The translations under genes and the position numbers were made by a program. 64,000 bases of DNA from DASXHD01 sp038239005 (GTDB lineage Bacteria; Myxococcota_A; Polyangia; Polyangiales; Polyangiaceae): assembly GCA_038239005.1 (NCBI GenBank), contig JBBSFE010000003.1, positions 62,001-126,000 on the forward strand, written 5' to 3'. How positions within the stretch are numbered: the stretch's first letter is position 1; each line of letters starts with the position of its first letter. Positions 33,213 through 41,967 of this stretch are shown here, one piece after another. The notes beneath the pieces are model-generated. The model was given only the letters and a program-made list of their open reading frames with translations. It had not been told where the DNA came from and made no database searches.

Positions 33213-33881
33213 ATGAATCAGCAACCTGGCGTGTTCGGGTACAAGCTCGGCAACACGCAACTCTTCACAGAAGACGGCAGCGTCCAGCGCGTGACCGTGA
33301 TCGAAGCCGGTCCCATCACCGTGCTCGGCAAGCGCACACCCGAGCATGACGGCTACTCGGCTCTCGTGTTCGGCATCGGCGAGCGCAAAGAGAAGCACAC
33401 GTCGAAGCCCGTCGCGGGCCACTTCAAGAAAATCGGACAGACACCGAAGCGCCTCGTCAAAGAAGTGCGCGTCCCGGCGGACTACGTCGCGAAGTTCGAA
33501 GTCGGTCAGGTTCTCAAGCTCGACGAGATTTTCCAGGCGGGCCAATTCGTCGACGCGCAAGGCAAGACACGCGGTCGCGGTTTCACGGGCGTCGTTCGCC
33601 GTTGGGCGTTCGCCGGCTTCGTGCAGACGCACGGTACGCACGAGTATCGCCGCCACGGCGGTTCGATCGGTACGAACATGACGCCGGGCCGCACGCTCCC
33701 GAACCTCAAAATGCCGGGCCACTACGGCAACGAGATCCTCTCGATCCTCAACTTGAAGATCGCGAAAGTGATCCCGGAGAAACACTTGCTCCTCGTCGAA
33801 GGAGCCGTGCCGGGCTCGAAGGGCGGGCTCGTTTTGATTCGTCACGCCGTCAAGACGCGCGTTCGCTCCAAGAAGAAGTGA
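33213..33881 (+). CDS. rplC: 50S ribosomal protein L3, divergent and outside the S10 operon
   Basis: A 222-residue L3, which contacts the peptidyl-transferase region of 23S rRNA. Family features are the start PGVFGYKLGNTQLF, GRGFTGVVRRWAFAGF, and the end LLVEGAVPGSKGGLVLIRHAVK. It differs in the long loop: the usual GSIGQNQTPG is GSIGTNMTPG, so the Gln methylated by PrmB in E. coli (Q150) is Met 156, and the following VFKGKKMAG-type stretch is TLPNLKMPG. The C-terminus is basic (RVRSKKK). The gene is not next to rpsJ or rplD but follows bcp, and a UPF0262 gene overlaps its stop by four bases (GTGA). It could be the sole L3 or a second copy. Confidence 0.93.
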   Translation: MNQQPGVFGYKLGNTQLFTEDGSVQRVTVIEAGPITVLGKRTPEHDGYSALVFGIGERKEKHTSKPVAGHFKKIGQTPKRLVKEVRVPADYVAKFEVGQVLKLDEIFQAGQFVDAQGKTRGRGFTGVVRRWAFAGFVQTHGTHEYRRHGGSIGTNMTPGRTLPNLKMPGHYGNEILSILNLKIAKVIPEKHLLLVEGAVPGSKGGLVLIRHAVKTRVRSKKK

Positions 33882-34342
33882 TCGCGGTCGTCCGAATCGA
33901 CGACGCACTTTGGGATTCAGCAAGCCGCGGCCGGCGCGACGATTGGCGCGTGTCGATTGTCGACTTGGTGGACGACGCACGCCTCGGCGACGACGGCGAT
34001 CACGTTTTGCACGTCGCCGCTGATTCGCGCGCCGTTTCGCTTTCGACGTTCGACGCAGCGGGCGCCCCACGCAGCGCGCTCGAGGTTCCCATGGCGGAGC
34101 TTCGCCCACAAATCGACGAGTACCTCGCGATCATCCGGCGCATGCAAGGCGACGACAAGGGCGCCATGCACGCGCTCGACATGGCGAAGAAAGTCGTCCA
34201 CGACGCGGGCGCGAAAACGCTCGCGCGCGCGGTGCCTGAGCTCGCACGCGATCACGAGTCGTTTCGGCGGCTGTTCTCGCTGATTTTGTCCGTCGTCGTC
34301 GACGTCACCGCGCTACCGGGCTCGCACCGCCGACACGCGTGA
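33878..34342 (+). CDS. UPF0262-like protein
   Basis: A 154-residue protein from GTG 33878, whose bases overlap the L3 stop. It matches the UPF0262 layout: an early WRVSIVDLVDD, a middle LRPQIDEYLAIIRRMQ, then MHALDMAKKVVHDAGAKTLA and FRRLFSLILSVV. UPF0262 proteins are best known from alphaproteobacteria and have no firm function. Coupling to a ribosomal protein gene suggests a link to translation or growth control, which is inference only. It meets serS stop to stop. Confidence 0.72.
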   Translation: MIAVVRIDDALWDSASRGRRDDWRVSIVDLVDDARLGDDGDHVLHVAADSRAVSLSTFDAAGAPRSALEVPMAELRPQIDEYLAIIRRMQGDDKGAMHALDMAKKVVHDAGAKTLARAVPELARDHESFRRLFSLILSVVVDVTALPGSHRRHA

Positions 34343-35614
34343 TCACTTTCGGATGATGCGCTCGACGCCGTTCAAGTAAGGGACGAGCGCTTTCGGAATC
34401 GTGACCGAGCCGTCTTCGTTTTGGTGATTCTCGAGGAGCGGAATCAAAATGCGCGGGCTCGCGATGGCCGTGTTGTTGAGCGTGTACGGATACGACAGCG
34501 AGCCGTCGGGCATCCGCACGCGGATGTTCGATCGCCGCGCCTGAAAATCTCCGAGCGTGGAGCACGAGTGCGTCTCCGAGTAAGCCTCGCGGCTCGGCAT
34601 CCACGATTCGATCTCGTGCTTGCGCGTTTGCCCGAGCCCGATCTCGCCGGTGCACGCGATGGCGACGCGATACGGGATTTCCAATTTCTCGAGCACCGCC
34701 TTGGCGTTGTTGAGCAAGGTGTAGTGCTCCTTCTCCGCGACGGCTTCGTCCGGCAGGCAAAACACGACTTGCTCGACCTTGGTGAACTGATGCACGCGGT
34801 AAAGTCCGCGAGTGTCTTTGCCGTGAGCGCCCGCTTCGCGACGAAAACAGGCTGAAATCCCAGCGTATCGTATCGGGAGCTTCGCGGCGTCGAGCGTATC
34901 GTCGCAGTGCAAGCTCACGAGTGACACCTCGCTCGTGCCGACCAAGTAGAGGTCGTCGGCCGTGACCGCGTACGCCTCTTCTTTGCCGAGCGGAAAAAAT
35001 CCCGTCCCGATGAGCGCGCGCTCTTTCACGATGACGGGTGGAATGACGATCTCGAGCCCGCGCGACACCAGCACATCGATCGTGAGTCGCGTCACCGCTA
35101 GCTCGAGCAACGCACCAAGCCCGCGAAGCGCGTAGGCGCGCCCACCCGCGAACTTTCGCGGCCCGTCCCAATTGACGAGCGAGAGGTCCGTCATCAGCTC
35201 GACGTGATCCTTCGGCTTGAACTCGAACTTGCGGGGCGTTCCGACCTTGCGAATCTCGACGTTGTCCGCTTCGCCTTTGCCAATCGGCACTTCCGGCCGC
35301 GGAATGCTGGGGACGCGCAGCATCAAGTCGTCGAAGCGCGCCTGCGCATCGGCAAGCAGCGGCTCGAGCCGCTCGATGTCCTGCTTGATCGCTTTTCCTT
35401 CATCGATGAGCTTGGGCCGCTCTTCTTTCGAAGCTTTCGGAATCGACTGCGCCACTTCGTTCTTCCGCTTCCGCGTGGCCTCGAGCTTCCCAATCGCATC
35501 ACGTCGCACGCGATCGGCCTCGAGTAGCTCATCGAGATTCATCTCGATCCGCTTGTTCTCGATGGCCCGTCGAACAACGTCCGCATTTTCCCGAATGAAC
35601 GCGATATCCAGCAT
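34343..35614 (-). CDS. serS: Seryl-tRNA synthetase
   Basis: A 423-residue class II synthetase that charges tRNA-Ser. It has the N-terminal coiled-coil arm (about residues 30-110, KLEATRKRKNEVAQ to LADAQARFDDL) that grips the tRNA long arm, and the class II core with motif 2 (CFRREAGAHGKDTRGLYRVH) and motif 3 near the C-terminus (TLNNTAIASPRILIPLLENH). Length and start (MLDIAFIRENADVV) are standard. Single gene, convergent with UPF0262. Confidence 0.97.
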   Translation of the reverse strand: MLDIAFIRENADVVRRAIENKRIEMNLDELLEADRVRRDAIGKLEATRKRKNEVAQSIPKASKEERPKLIDEGKAIKQDIERLEPLLADAQARFDDLMLRVPSIPRPEVPIGKGEADNVEIRKVGTPRKFEFKPKDHVELMTDLSLVNWDGPRKFAGGRAYALRGLGALLELAVTRLTIDVLVSRGLEIVIPPVIVKERALIGTGFFPLGKEEAYAVTADDLYLVGTSEVSLVSLHCDDTLDAAKLPIRYAGISACFRREAGAHGKDTRGLYRVHQFTKVEQVVFCLPDEAVAEKEHYTLLNNAKAVLEKLEIPYRVAIACTGEIGLGQTRKHEIESWMPSREAYSETHSCSTLGDFQARRSNIRVRMPDGSLSYPYTLNNTAIASPRILIPLLENHQNEDGSVTIPKALVPYLNGVERIIRK

Positions 35615-35665
35615 CGGCGCCTAGATGAGCATGATGGGCTGGAATATGTCGACTGGCGTCGTAAG

Positions 35666-35896
35666 ATGACACCGATGACCGTCAAAGCGTCGTGTGGGCC
35701 TCAGACGACCGTCGTCAATACCGATAGCGTGCGCATCGCGCGATGTCCGTGCGGGATGTTTCACGTCACGCTCGTTCAATCGGGCGTCACGGTGCAGCTC
35801 TCCGGCGAGCGGCTCGCGGAGCTCGGGCGCGCGATTGCCGTCGCGTCGCCGACGCAAGAGACCCGTCGTGACCGCGGACGCGAATCCGTTTCTTAG
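35666..35896 (+). CDS. Small protein with CPCG motif, unknown
   Basis: A 76-residue protein with ARCPCGMFHVTLVQSGVTVQ followed by LSGERLAELGRAI. The pattern of a Cys pair followed by a short beta hairpin and one helix looks like a small conserved soluble domain; the start may be the second ATG at 35675. It ends 29 bases inside the SGNH hydrolase reading frame if that gene starts at 35868, which suggests coupled translation. Family unknown; could be a short spurious frame, but its sequence looks like real protein. Confidence 0.5.
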   Translation: MTPMTVKASCGPQTTVVNTDSVRIARCPCGMFHVTLVQSGVTVQLSGERLAELGRAIAVASPTQETRRDRGRESVS

Positions 35897-37328
35897 CAAG
35901 ACGGCGCGTGCCCTCTGCGTGATGGTCGCCGCTCTCGCGGTGCCTTACGCGTCGCCCCGACTGCGAAGGCTCCGCATCGTTCACGCGCCTTGGGATCACA
36001 CCGAGGACGATCCGGAAGGAGTCGCGCCGACGCCACCACCCGCGGCCACGCTCGGCGAGCTCGCGAGCAAAGCGTCCGAGAACAACGCGACCGCGACGAA
36101 CACGATCGACGAAACGCCCCGCGACGCACTCGACGCCGAAGAGCTCGCAAAAGCAGTCGGCTCGATCGCGATCGAAGACGACGGCGCGGAGATGAGTGCA
36201 TTTTACAAGCATCTCGGCCATACCATTCGCGGCGAAAAGGGCGCGGTCACGCGCGTCCTTCACTACGGCGACTCCGTCATCGCCAGCGACTACGTGTCGG
36301 GCACGATGCGCCGCCGCATGCAGGCGCGCTTCGGCGACGCAGGCCATGGGTTCATCCTCACGGCGAATCCTTGGGAGTGGTACTTCCACAACGACGTCGA
36401 TCACCGCGCGAGCGAGGGTTGGTCGATGAGCCGCATCACCGGGCCACTCACGAAAGACGGGCTCTACGGGCTCGGCGGCGTTTCGTTTCACACCGCGATG
36501 ACGGCGACCGCGACGTTCGGCACGACGACGCGCGGCGACTACGGCAAGAGCGTCTCGCGCTTCGACGTTTACTATCTCGAGCAACCCGGCGGCGGCGACT
36601 TCCAGATGGAAGTGAAAGGCCAAGAGCCCATTTTCGTATCGACGCGTGGCGATGCGAAGGTGTCACGCAAGGCGAGCATCACCGTACCCGACGGAGAAAG
36701 CGCGATGACGCTGCGCACACTCGGCGGCGGCGACGTGCGCACATTCGGCGTCGTGATGGAGCGCGACACACCCGGCGTGACGTACGACGCACTCGGCGCG
36801 CTCGGCGGCCGCGCGAGCTTGTGGCACGTGATGGACGGCGATCACTGGAAAGAGCAGATGGCGCTTCGTGAGCCGGCGCTCGTGGTCGTTCAATACGGAA
36901 CGAACGAAAGCGAAGACGGCGGCGTGAACGAGCCCGAGTACCGAAAATTCCTCGGCGACCTCATCGACACGCTCAAGGTCGCCGCACCCGATGCCGCGAT
37001 CCTCGTCGCAGCGCCGCTCGATCGCGCAGAGAAAGACGACAGCGGGAATCTCCGTACGGCCAAAGTCATCGTGCGACTCGTCGCCCTCCAACAAGAAGTC
37101 GCCAAAGCTCACGGCGTCGCGTTCTGGAACACGTTTCGCGCGATGGGCGGCAAAGGCTCGATGGCCAAATGGGTCACAAAAGGCCTCGCGGGAAGCGACT
37201 TAACGCACCCTTCGCCACAAGGAGCGACCGTGCTCGGCGACTTGTTCTTCAAATCGCTTTTGACCGGCTACGACGCCTACGCATCGCGCAACAAGGACGC
37301 ACCTCTGCGCGACGCCAGTGGCGACTAG
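35868..37328 (+). CDS. SGNH/GDSL-family hydrolase, secreted or anchored (copy 1)
   Basis: A 486-residue protein from GTG 35868, with one N-terminal hydrophobic segment (ARALCVMVAALAVPYA) and a Pro/Asp-rich spacer. The hydrolase part has block I VLHYGDSVIASDYVSGTM (GDS), block III VVVQYGTNESEDGG (Asn after GT) and block V SDLTHPSPQGATVLGD (Asp-x-x-His). It is paralogous to the opposite-strand gene at 38915-40387, sharing RRMQARFGDAGHGF and RTFGVVMERDTPGV-like segments. Members often act on O-acetyl groups or lipids at the cell surface; the substrate here is unknown. The extended frame back to 35694 is not protein-like. Confidence 0.78.
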   Translation: MTADANPFLSKTARALCVMVAALAVPYASPRLRRLRIVHAPWDHTEDDPEGVAPTPPPAATLGELASKASENNATATNTIDETPRDALDAEELAKAVGSIAIEDDGAEMSAFYKHLGHTIRGEKGAVTRVLHYGDSVIASDYVSGTMRRRMQARFGDAGHGFILTANPWEWYFHNDVDHRASEGWSMSRITGPLTKDGLYGLGGVSFHTAMTATATFGTTTRGDYGKSVSRFDVYYLEQPGGGDFQMEVKGQEPIFVSTRGDAKVSRKASITVPDGESAMTLRTLGGGDVRTFGVVMERDTPGVTYDALGALGGRASLWHVMDGDHWKEQMALREPALVVVQYGTNESEDGGVNEPEYRKFLGDLIDTLKVAAPDAAILVAAPLDRAEKDDSGNLRTAKVIVRLVALQQEVAKAHGVAFWNTFRAMGGKGSMAKWVTKGLAGSDLTHPSPQGATVLGDLFFKSLLTGYDAYASRNKDAPLRDASGD

Positions 37329-37870
37329 AGTTGAATCGTCACGACGACGCTCCCGGCCGAACCGGTGACTTCCGAGACGGCGTGAAAGCGCGTGAGCCCA
37401 TCGACTGTGGCGTCGACGACATGATGTCCAGGGTCGATGGGGATAGGTACGCCGAACGTGGCCGCATCGACGAGCACGGAGTCACGCGTCACGCGCAAAT
37501 TCGGAATCGGATGAGGAACCCGAATGGTGAGCTTCGACAATGTCGGCGCGAGCGCGTCCGAGCGTGAACGCGCGAGGGCCGCGCGTGATGCGTCGATGCC
37601 CGGCGACGCGAGCACTTGCAAGTACATGCTCCACGCGCTCGCGGTCTTGCCGATTTTTTCGTAGCAGTTGGCGAGGTTCAGCTGCGTGCCCACGGCCGGG
37701 TCGGCCTTGTTGCTCGCGTCGAGCTTGGGACACGCCTCGGCGTATTTGCCTTGGTCCATGAGAGCGCGCGCTTCGGCGAAGAGCGCTTCGGCAACGGCTC
37801 TGTCGCCCGCGTGCGCGTACGGCGCGAGCGTGACGACCATCGCAGCGATGAGCGCGTGAATGAGTTTCAT
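37325..37870 (-). CDS. Secreted TPR/PEGA-type protein
   Basis: A 181-residue exported protein (signal MKLIHALIAAMVVTLAPYAHA). Next is one TPR-like pair (EALFAEARALMDQGKYAEAC, then GTQLNLANCYEKIGKTASAW), and a beta-rich C-terminal part (VTRDSVLVDAATFGVPIPID, HHVVDATVDGL) typical of PEGA domains, which recur in myxobacterial periplasmic proteins. The longer frame upstream to 38866 is an artefact across the pirin gene. Its stop overlaps the SGNH stop by four bases (CTAG). It is divergent from the pirin gene with a 15-base gap. Confidence 0.78.
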   Translation of the reverse strand: MKLIHALIAAMVVTLAPYAHAGDRAVAEALFAEARALMDQGKYAEACPKLDASNKADPAVGTQLNLANCYEKIGKTASAWSMYLQVLASPGIDASRAALARSRSDALAPTLSKLTIRVPHPIPNLRVTRDSVLVDAATFGVPIPIDPGHHVVDATVDGLTRFHAVSEVTGSAGSVVVTIQL

Positions 37871-37885
37871 GTAAAGTTCTCGACC

Positions 37886-38896
37886 GTGAGCGTACTCGAA
37901 ACTCTTCCCCTCGGCTTCCCGTGGGTCACCGCCGATCCGTTTCTCTTTTGCGTCCATCACGACGACAAGTACCCCGCGGCCAACGCGAAGATGGGACCTG
38001 CGGCGTCGCTCGAAGGGCGAAAGCTCGGCATGGACTTCCAAGGCAAAGACGGCTGGCGCATGTACCACGGCGAGGTCGTGCCGGGCTTTCCGCAGCATCC
38101 GCATCGCGGCTTCGAGACCATTACGATCGTGCGGCGTGGCTACATCGATCACGCCGATTCGCTCGGCGCGGCGGCGCGCTTCGGTCGCGGCGATGTGCAG
38201 TGGCTCACCGCGGGCGGCGGCATCGTTCACTCCGAAATGTTTCCGCTGCTCGATCAGAGCGGGCCGAACCCGGTGGAGCTTTTCCAGATTTGGTTGAACC
38301 TCCCCGCAGCCGACAAGCTCGTTGCGCCGCACTTCACGATGCTCTGGGCGCGCGACATCCCGCGCGTCACGATCGACGACGCCGGTCGCAAAACCGACGT
38401 CACGGTCGTCGCAGGAAATCTCGGCGGGAAAAACGCGCCCGCGCCACCGCCGCATTCGTGGGCCGCGCGCAGAGACAGCGACGTCGCTATCTGGTGCGTT
38501 CGCATGGACCCCGGCGCGAAATGGACGATGCCGGCCGCAGCCGATGAACGCACCGCACGCGTCGTTTATTTCTTCGAAGGCGGCAAGCTCCGCGTCGGAA
38601 CGCACACCACGAGCGATCACTCCGCGCTCGTCGTCGACGCAACCGCGCCGGTCGAAATCGAAGCGGGTGATGGCGAGCACGAGCTGCTCGTTCTTCAAGG
38701 TCGTCCGATCGGCGAGCCCGTCGCCGCGCACGGTCCCTTCGTCATGAACACGCGCGAAGAAATCGAGCGCGCCATGGCCGACTATCGCAAGACGCGTTTC
38801 GGCGGCTGGCCTTGGCCCGTCGATGATCCCGTTCACGCACACAACGACGGCCGCTTCGCAAAACACGCCGACGGAAAAATCGAACGCGTCGAGTAA
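37886..38896 (+). CDS. Pirin-family bicupin protein
   Basis: A 336-residue pirin. The N-terminal cupin carries the conserved iron-binding stretch HPHRGFETITIVRRGYIDH and the QWLTAGGGIVHSEMF strand; a second cupin follows with ELLVLQGRPIGEPVAAHGPF. Pirins bind iron and some cleave quercetin; cellular roles vary. The GTG at 37886 gives the standard start SVLETLPLGFPWVTADPF. It sits between two SGNH hydrolase genes, divergent from the TPR/PEGA gene 15 bases away. Confidence 0.92.
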   Translation: MSVLETLPLGFPWVTADPFLFCVHHDDKYPAANAKMGPAASLEGRKLGMDFQGKDGWRMYHGEVVPGFPQHPHRGFETITIVRRGYIDHADSLGAAARFGRGDVQWLTAGGGIVHSEMFPLLDQSGPNPVELFQIWLNLPAADKLVAPHFTMLWARDIPRVTIDDAGRKTDVTVVAGNLGGKNAPAPPPHSWAARRDSDVAIWCVRMDPGAKWTMPAAADERTARVVYFFEGGKLRVGTHTTSDHSALVVDATAPVEIEAGDGEHELLVLQGRPIGEPVAAHGPFVMNTREEIERAMADYRKTRFGGWPWPVDDPVHAHNDGRFAKHADGKIERVE

Positions 38897-38914
38897 AGTG
38901 GCGGCAACCGAATC

Positions 38915-40387
38915 TCAGAGCGGGATCGCGACGAACGGCGCGCTGCCACCGCTGCCGCCCGGGGTGTCGTCGGGCGGCGTGATGGGCGGAGTGATCGGTT
39001 GCAGCGGCGGCACCTTCGACGGCGTGAGGCCCGTCTCTAGGCGCCACGCGCCATACGCTGCGAGGAGATCGGACGCGAACTTGTTGCCGAGTTGCGCGTA
39101 ACCATCGCGTGTAAGGTGCACGCGATCGCGCTGGGCCCGCGGCGGGTCGAGCTCGGCCCATTGTGCGATCGTTCCGGGGCCGCCCATTGCGGCGAGCTCG
39201 TCGTAGAACGCGCAACCTGCGGCGCCGGCGACTTTGCGCTCGACCTCGACGACCTGCGTGAGCTTCGGCGCGGTGCCCCACACGGAGCCTGCGTCTTTGC
39301 CGGCGTAGGGGTTGTCGCTTGGTGACGCGATGGCGCGATCGGGCGGGCCCATGATGAGACACGATGCGTTCGGCACCGCGCGCGCGATGCGGCCGAGCAC
39401 GTCGACCATTTGGCGTTCGACTTGATCGAGCGGGCCGTCGTCTGCGGATTCGTTCGTGCCGTACGCGAGCACGACGAGCTCGGGCGCGCGATGACGTAGC
39501 TGCTCGGCCATGTGCGCCTCGGTCGAGCGAAGTGTGGTCGATGCGCGCGCGCCGTTGATGCCGACTGCGTCGAGGACGACGCCGACTTGCGCGCGGTCGA
39601 GTGTGATGCCGAACACGCGGATGTCGCCGTCGCCGTGGGCGCGGAGCTCGATCTTGTGCGGGCCTTCGGGGACGTCGACCATCTTGAACGCGGACACGGG
39701 AGCGGCGCCGCGCGTCTTGATCGTCGCTGCGACTTTGTCGTCGACGACGATTTCGAAGCTGCCTCCCGCGGGCTGCTCCCAATAGGCGACTTCGATCTTC
39801 GACGTGGGCGACACGAACTCGGACCACGCGCGCGCGCCAGGTCGGTTCGTCACGAGGCATACGCCGCCGAGGCCGTAGCAATTGTCGGCGGCACCGGTGC
39901 CGGGATCGACCTTCGGCCGACCGAACACGGAGAGCGTGGTCCAGTTGGGTGTGATGCCCGGGGCGCGAATGCCGTCTTGCCAGTACGTGCGCCACGGGCG
40001 ACCCACAGCGACAAAGCCGCGGCCACCATCGCCGAAGCGCGTCTGCAGAGCACGACGCACGGTGCCGGTCATCATGTCGGCGGCGGTGTGTGAGTCGCCA
40101 AATTGAACGATGCGGACGTCGGAGATGGCGGTGTTCTCGTCGAGCGCGGCGAGCGTTTCGAAAAAATGTTTGAGCGCGGGCGTGTTGTCGAGCGAGCCGT
40201 ACGAGAGCGACGCCGGGCCCGCATCTTTGGCGACGCCTTGCGCAAACCCCACGCGAACGAGCGAGGGCGCGCGCGCCTGCTCGGCGTGTTGTGCGCCTTC
40301 CCCCATCGCCGTGGTCTGGCCGCACGCAAAAAGGAGGGCCAGTGTGGTGATTCGCTTCGACCGCACGACTGTATTGAACCTAAGCAT
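38915..40387 (-). CDS. SGNH/GDSL-family hydrolase, lipoprotein (copy 2)
   Basis: A 490-residue protein with a lipoprotein signal (ITTLALLFACGQT, lipobox LFAC). Block I is IVQFGDSHTAADMMTGTV, block III LVVLAYGTNESADDG, block V DRVHLTRDGYAQLGNK. It shares its whole layout with the gene at 35868-37328, including RTYWQDGIRAPG and FGITLDRAQVGVVLDAVG-like strands. The C-terminus is Pro-rich and ends in a Gly/Ser tail (DDTPGGSGGSAPFVAIPL). Located 39 bases from the divergent secreted-protein gene at 40427. Possible role in envelope glycan or lipid deacylation. Confidence 0.8.
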   Translation of the reverse strand: MLRFNTVVRSKRITTLALLFACGQTTAMGEGAQHAEQARAPSLVRVGFAQGVAKDAGPASLSYGSLDNTPALKHFFETLAALDENTAISDVRIVQFGDSHTAADMMTGTVRRALQTRFGDGGRGFVAVGRPWRTYWQDGIRAPGITPNWTTLSVFGRPKVDPGTGAADNCYGLGGVCLVTNRPGARAWSEFVSPTSKIEVAYWEQPAGGSFEIVVDDKVAATIKTRGAAPVSAFKMVDVPEGPHKIELRAHGDGDIRVFGITLDRAQVGVVLDAVGINGARASTTLRSTEAHMAEQLRHRAPELVVLAYGTNESADDGPLDQVERQMVDVLGRIARAVPNASCLIMGPPDRAIASPSDNPYAGKDAGSVWGTAPKLTQVVEVERKVAGAAGCAFYDELAAMGGPGTIAQWAELDPPRAQRDRVHLTRDGYAQLGNKFASDLLAAYGAWRLETGLTPSKVPPLQPITPPITPPDDTPGGSGGSAPFVAIPL

Positions 40388-40426
40388 TTTACACGCGAGG
40401 GAGCGAGTTTATTGCAATATTCGCGC
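40388..40426. promoter_or_regulatory. Divergent promoter region with AT-rich palindromic core
   Basis: Only 39 bases separate the divergent starts at 40387 and 40427. The region holds the perfect ten-base palindrome TATTGCAATA (40410-40419) and an AATATT that overlaps it, far more AT-rich than the flanks. It must contain most of both promoters. The palindrome could be a shared operator. Confidence 0.35.
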
Positions 40427-40900
40427 GTGAGCTCGGTGACGAGATGGGCGATTGCAGCGGTCTGGGTGGCCGGCCAAGGCGTTCTCATCGCAACGGGGCC
40501 GGCGCGTGCGGATGGGGCGTTCGCCTTTCGTATGTTTCCCGAGTCGTCGACGATCGACTTCACGCTCTATCGCGACGTCGTCTCGCAATCGGGTCACGGC
40601 ACGGTCAGCACGAAGGTCGAAGGCGGTACGTGGCTCGCCCGCGACACGCGCGGCACGCTTCATCGTTTTCGTTGGGACGACCGCATCAAAGACTCGAACA
40701 TTTTTCCATACGCCGAGCCCGTGCACGCGAGCTACGGCGCGCGCGCTCAGATTTCGCGGTTGGGTCTCGCGCTCGCCGACGTCGCGTCGCACATCGACGA
40801 AGACGACGAAACGATGCGACTCGTCGCCGACGTCACGGTTCGCAAAAACGGCGGCCCGCCCGTGCACACACGCATCGAAAGCCGCTGGCGCAATCACTGA
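40427..40900 (+). CDS. Secreted protein of unknown function, first gene of HTTM cassette
   Basis: A 157-residue protein from GTG 40427 with a clear signal peptide (SSVTRWAIAAVWVAGQGVLI up to ATGPARA). The mature part has AFRMFPESSTIDFTLYRDVV, a beta-rich centre, and an acidic patch HIDEDDETMRLVAD followed by VRKNGGPPVHTR. It does not match a family I know. Its stop overlaps the HTTM gene start (TGATG), and a BamA/Omp85-like gene follows, so it is the exported partner of a three-gene coupled cassette. Start choice is by signal peptide position. Confidence 0.65.
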   Translation: MSSVTRWAIAAVWVAGQGVLIATGPARADGAFAFRMFPESSTIDFTLYRDVVSQSGHGTVSTKVEGGTWLARDTRGTLHRFRWDDRIKDSNIFPYAEPVHASYGARAQISRLGLALADVASHIDEDDETMRLVADVTVRKNGGPPVHTRIESRWRNH

Positions 40901-41967
40901 TGGCGACACGCCGCTTCATGGACGAAATCGGCGACGTGCACGCGCTCGCCGCCGCGCGCATCGCTTTCGGGTTTCTTCTCCTTCTGCAAGTTTGGGAGAC
41001 CGCGTCGGAGCAAATTCACGAAGGCTATTTCGGCGAGCACTTTCACGTTCCGTTTTTGCCCGAATCGTTCGTTCCCTCCGAGCGCGGCTACACGTTCATC
41101 GTGTGCCTCCAAGCGGTGGCTGCCGTGCTTGTCGTGCTTGGACACTTCGCGCGGCCCGCGCTCGCGATCAGCAGCGCCGCCATCACGTACGCCATGCTTT
41201 GCGATCGCCTCCACTACCATCACAACCGCTGGGCGCTCGCTTGCTACGCGTTCCTTCTCGCGCTGACGCCGTGTGATCGCGCGCGCGCGCTTGGCGTCGA
41301 GAAAAACGCCGTGGCCGAAGGCCCACTTTGGGGAATGCGGCTCGCGCAGCTTCAGGTGAGCATCATCTATCTCGCGTCCGGCGGAGCGAAGCTCTTGGAT
41401 CCCGATTGGCGCTCGGGCGCGATGATGCTCGACCGCTTCGTGCGCTACGGCCACGCCGCCATCGAGAGCGGCGTGCCCGAGCGCGTCGTTGCGTTCTTCC
41501 AGCAAGCGTGGGTCGCGAGCTTTCTTTCGAAGGGCGCCATCACGATGGAGCTTTTCTTGGCGTTTGCGCTCCAATCTCGACGCCTCCGGCTCGTTGCGAT
41601 CTTCGTGGGCATCGTCTTCCACGTGTCGATCGAGCTCACGAGTCGCGTCGAGCTCTTCGGGCTCACCACGGGCGCCGCCTATCTGCTCTTCGCAACGCCC
41701 GACGCACGCGCTCGCACGCTTCGTTACGATCCCACGCGACGAAAGGCGATCGCGCTCGCGTGGGTCGTGCGCGCGCTCGACTGGCTCGCTCGATTCGATG
41801 TCGCGCCTTGGGAGCCCGACGCCATCGCGCGCAGTCGTTCGTTTGTCGTGACTGGTCGCGACGGCGTTACGCGCACCGGGTTTCGCGCGGTGCTCGAGGT
41901 GATGCGCGCGCTGCCACTCACCTTTCCCGCCTGGGCGATTGTCTCCCGGCTACGATCGAATCGGTGA
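40900..41967 (+). CDS. HTTM-domain membrane protein (vitamin K-dependent carboxylase-like)
   Basis: A 355-residue multi-pass membrane protein of the HTTM family, homologous to the membrane part of vitamin K-dependent gamma-glutamyl carboxylase. The diagnostic segment is YLASGGAKLLDPDWRSG (residues 157-173), which aligns with the AGVKKLDADW region of human carboxylase. The first Lys of that motif is kept (Lys 164), but the second, described as the catalytic base, is Leu here. Other matches: DRLHYHHNRWALACYAFLLA and VSIELTSRVELFGLT. The ATG at 40900 overlaps the previous stop by one base and the stop overlaps the next GTG by four (GTGA). Substrate unknown. Confidence 0.82.
   Translation: MATRRFMDEIGDVHALAAARIAFGFLLLLQVWETASEQIHEGYFGEHFHVPFLPESFVPSERGYTFIVCLQAVAAVLVVLGHFARPALAISSAAITYAMLCDRLHYHHNRWALACYAFLLALTPCDRARALGVEKNAVAEGPLWGMRLAQLQVSIIYLASGGAKLLDPDWRSGAMMLDRFVRYGHAAIESGVPERVVAFFQQAWVASFLSKGAITMELFLAFALQSRRLRLVAIFVGIVFHVSIELTSRVELFGLTTGAAYLLFATPDARARTLRYDPTRRKAIALAWVVRALDWLARFDVAPWEPDAIARSRSFVVTGRDGVTRTGFRAVLEVMRALPLTFPAWAIVSRLRSNR

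Noticed and set aside
33602..33877. Extension of the UPF0262 gene upstream into rplC
   Set aside because: The extra residues are an out-of-frame reading of L3; the GTG at 33878 gives the family start.
38742..40325. 527-residue minus-strand open frame
   Set aside because: It is a frame-shifted shadow of the SGNH hydrolase gene, almost all Arg.
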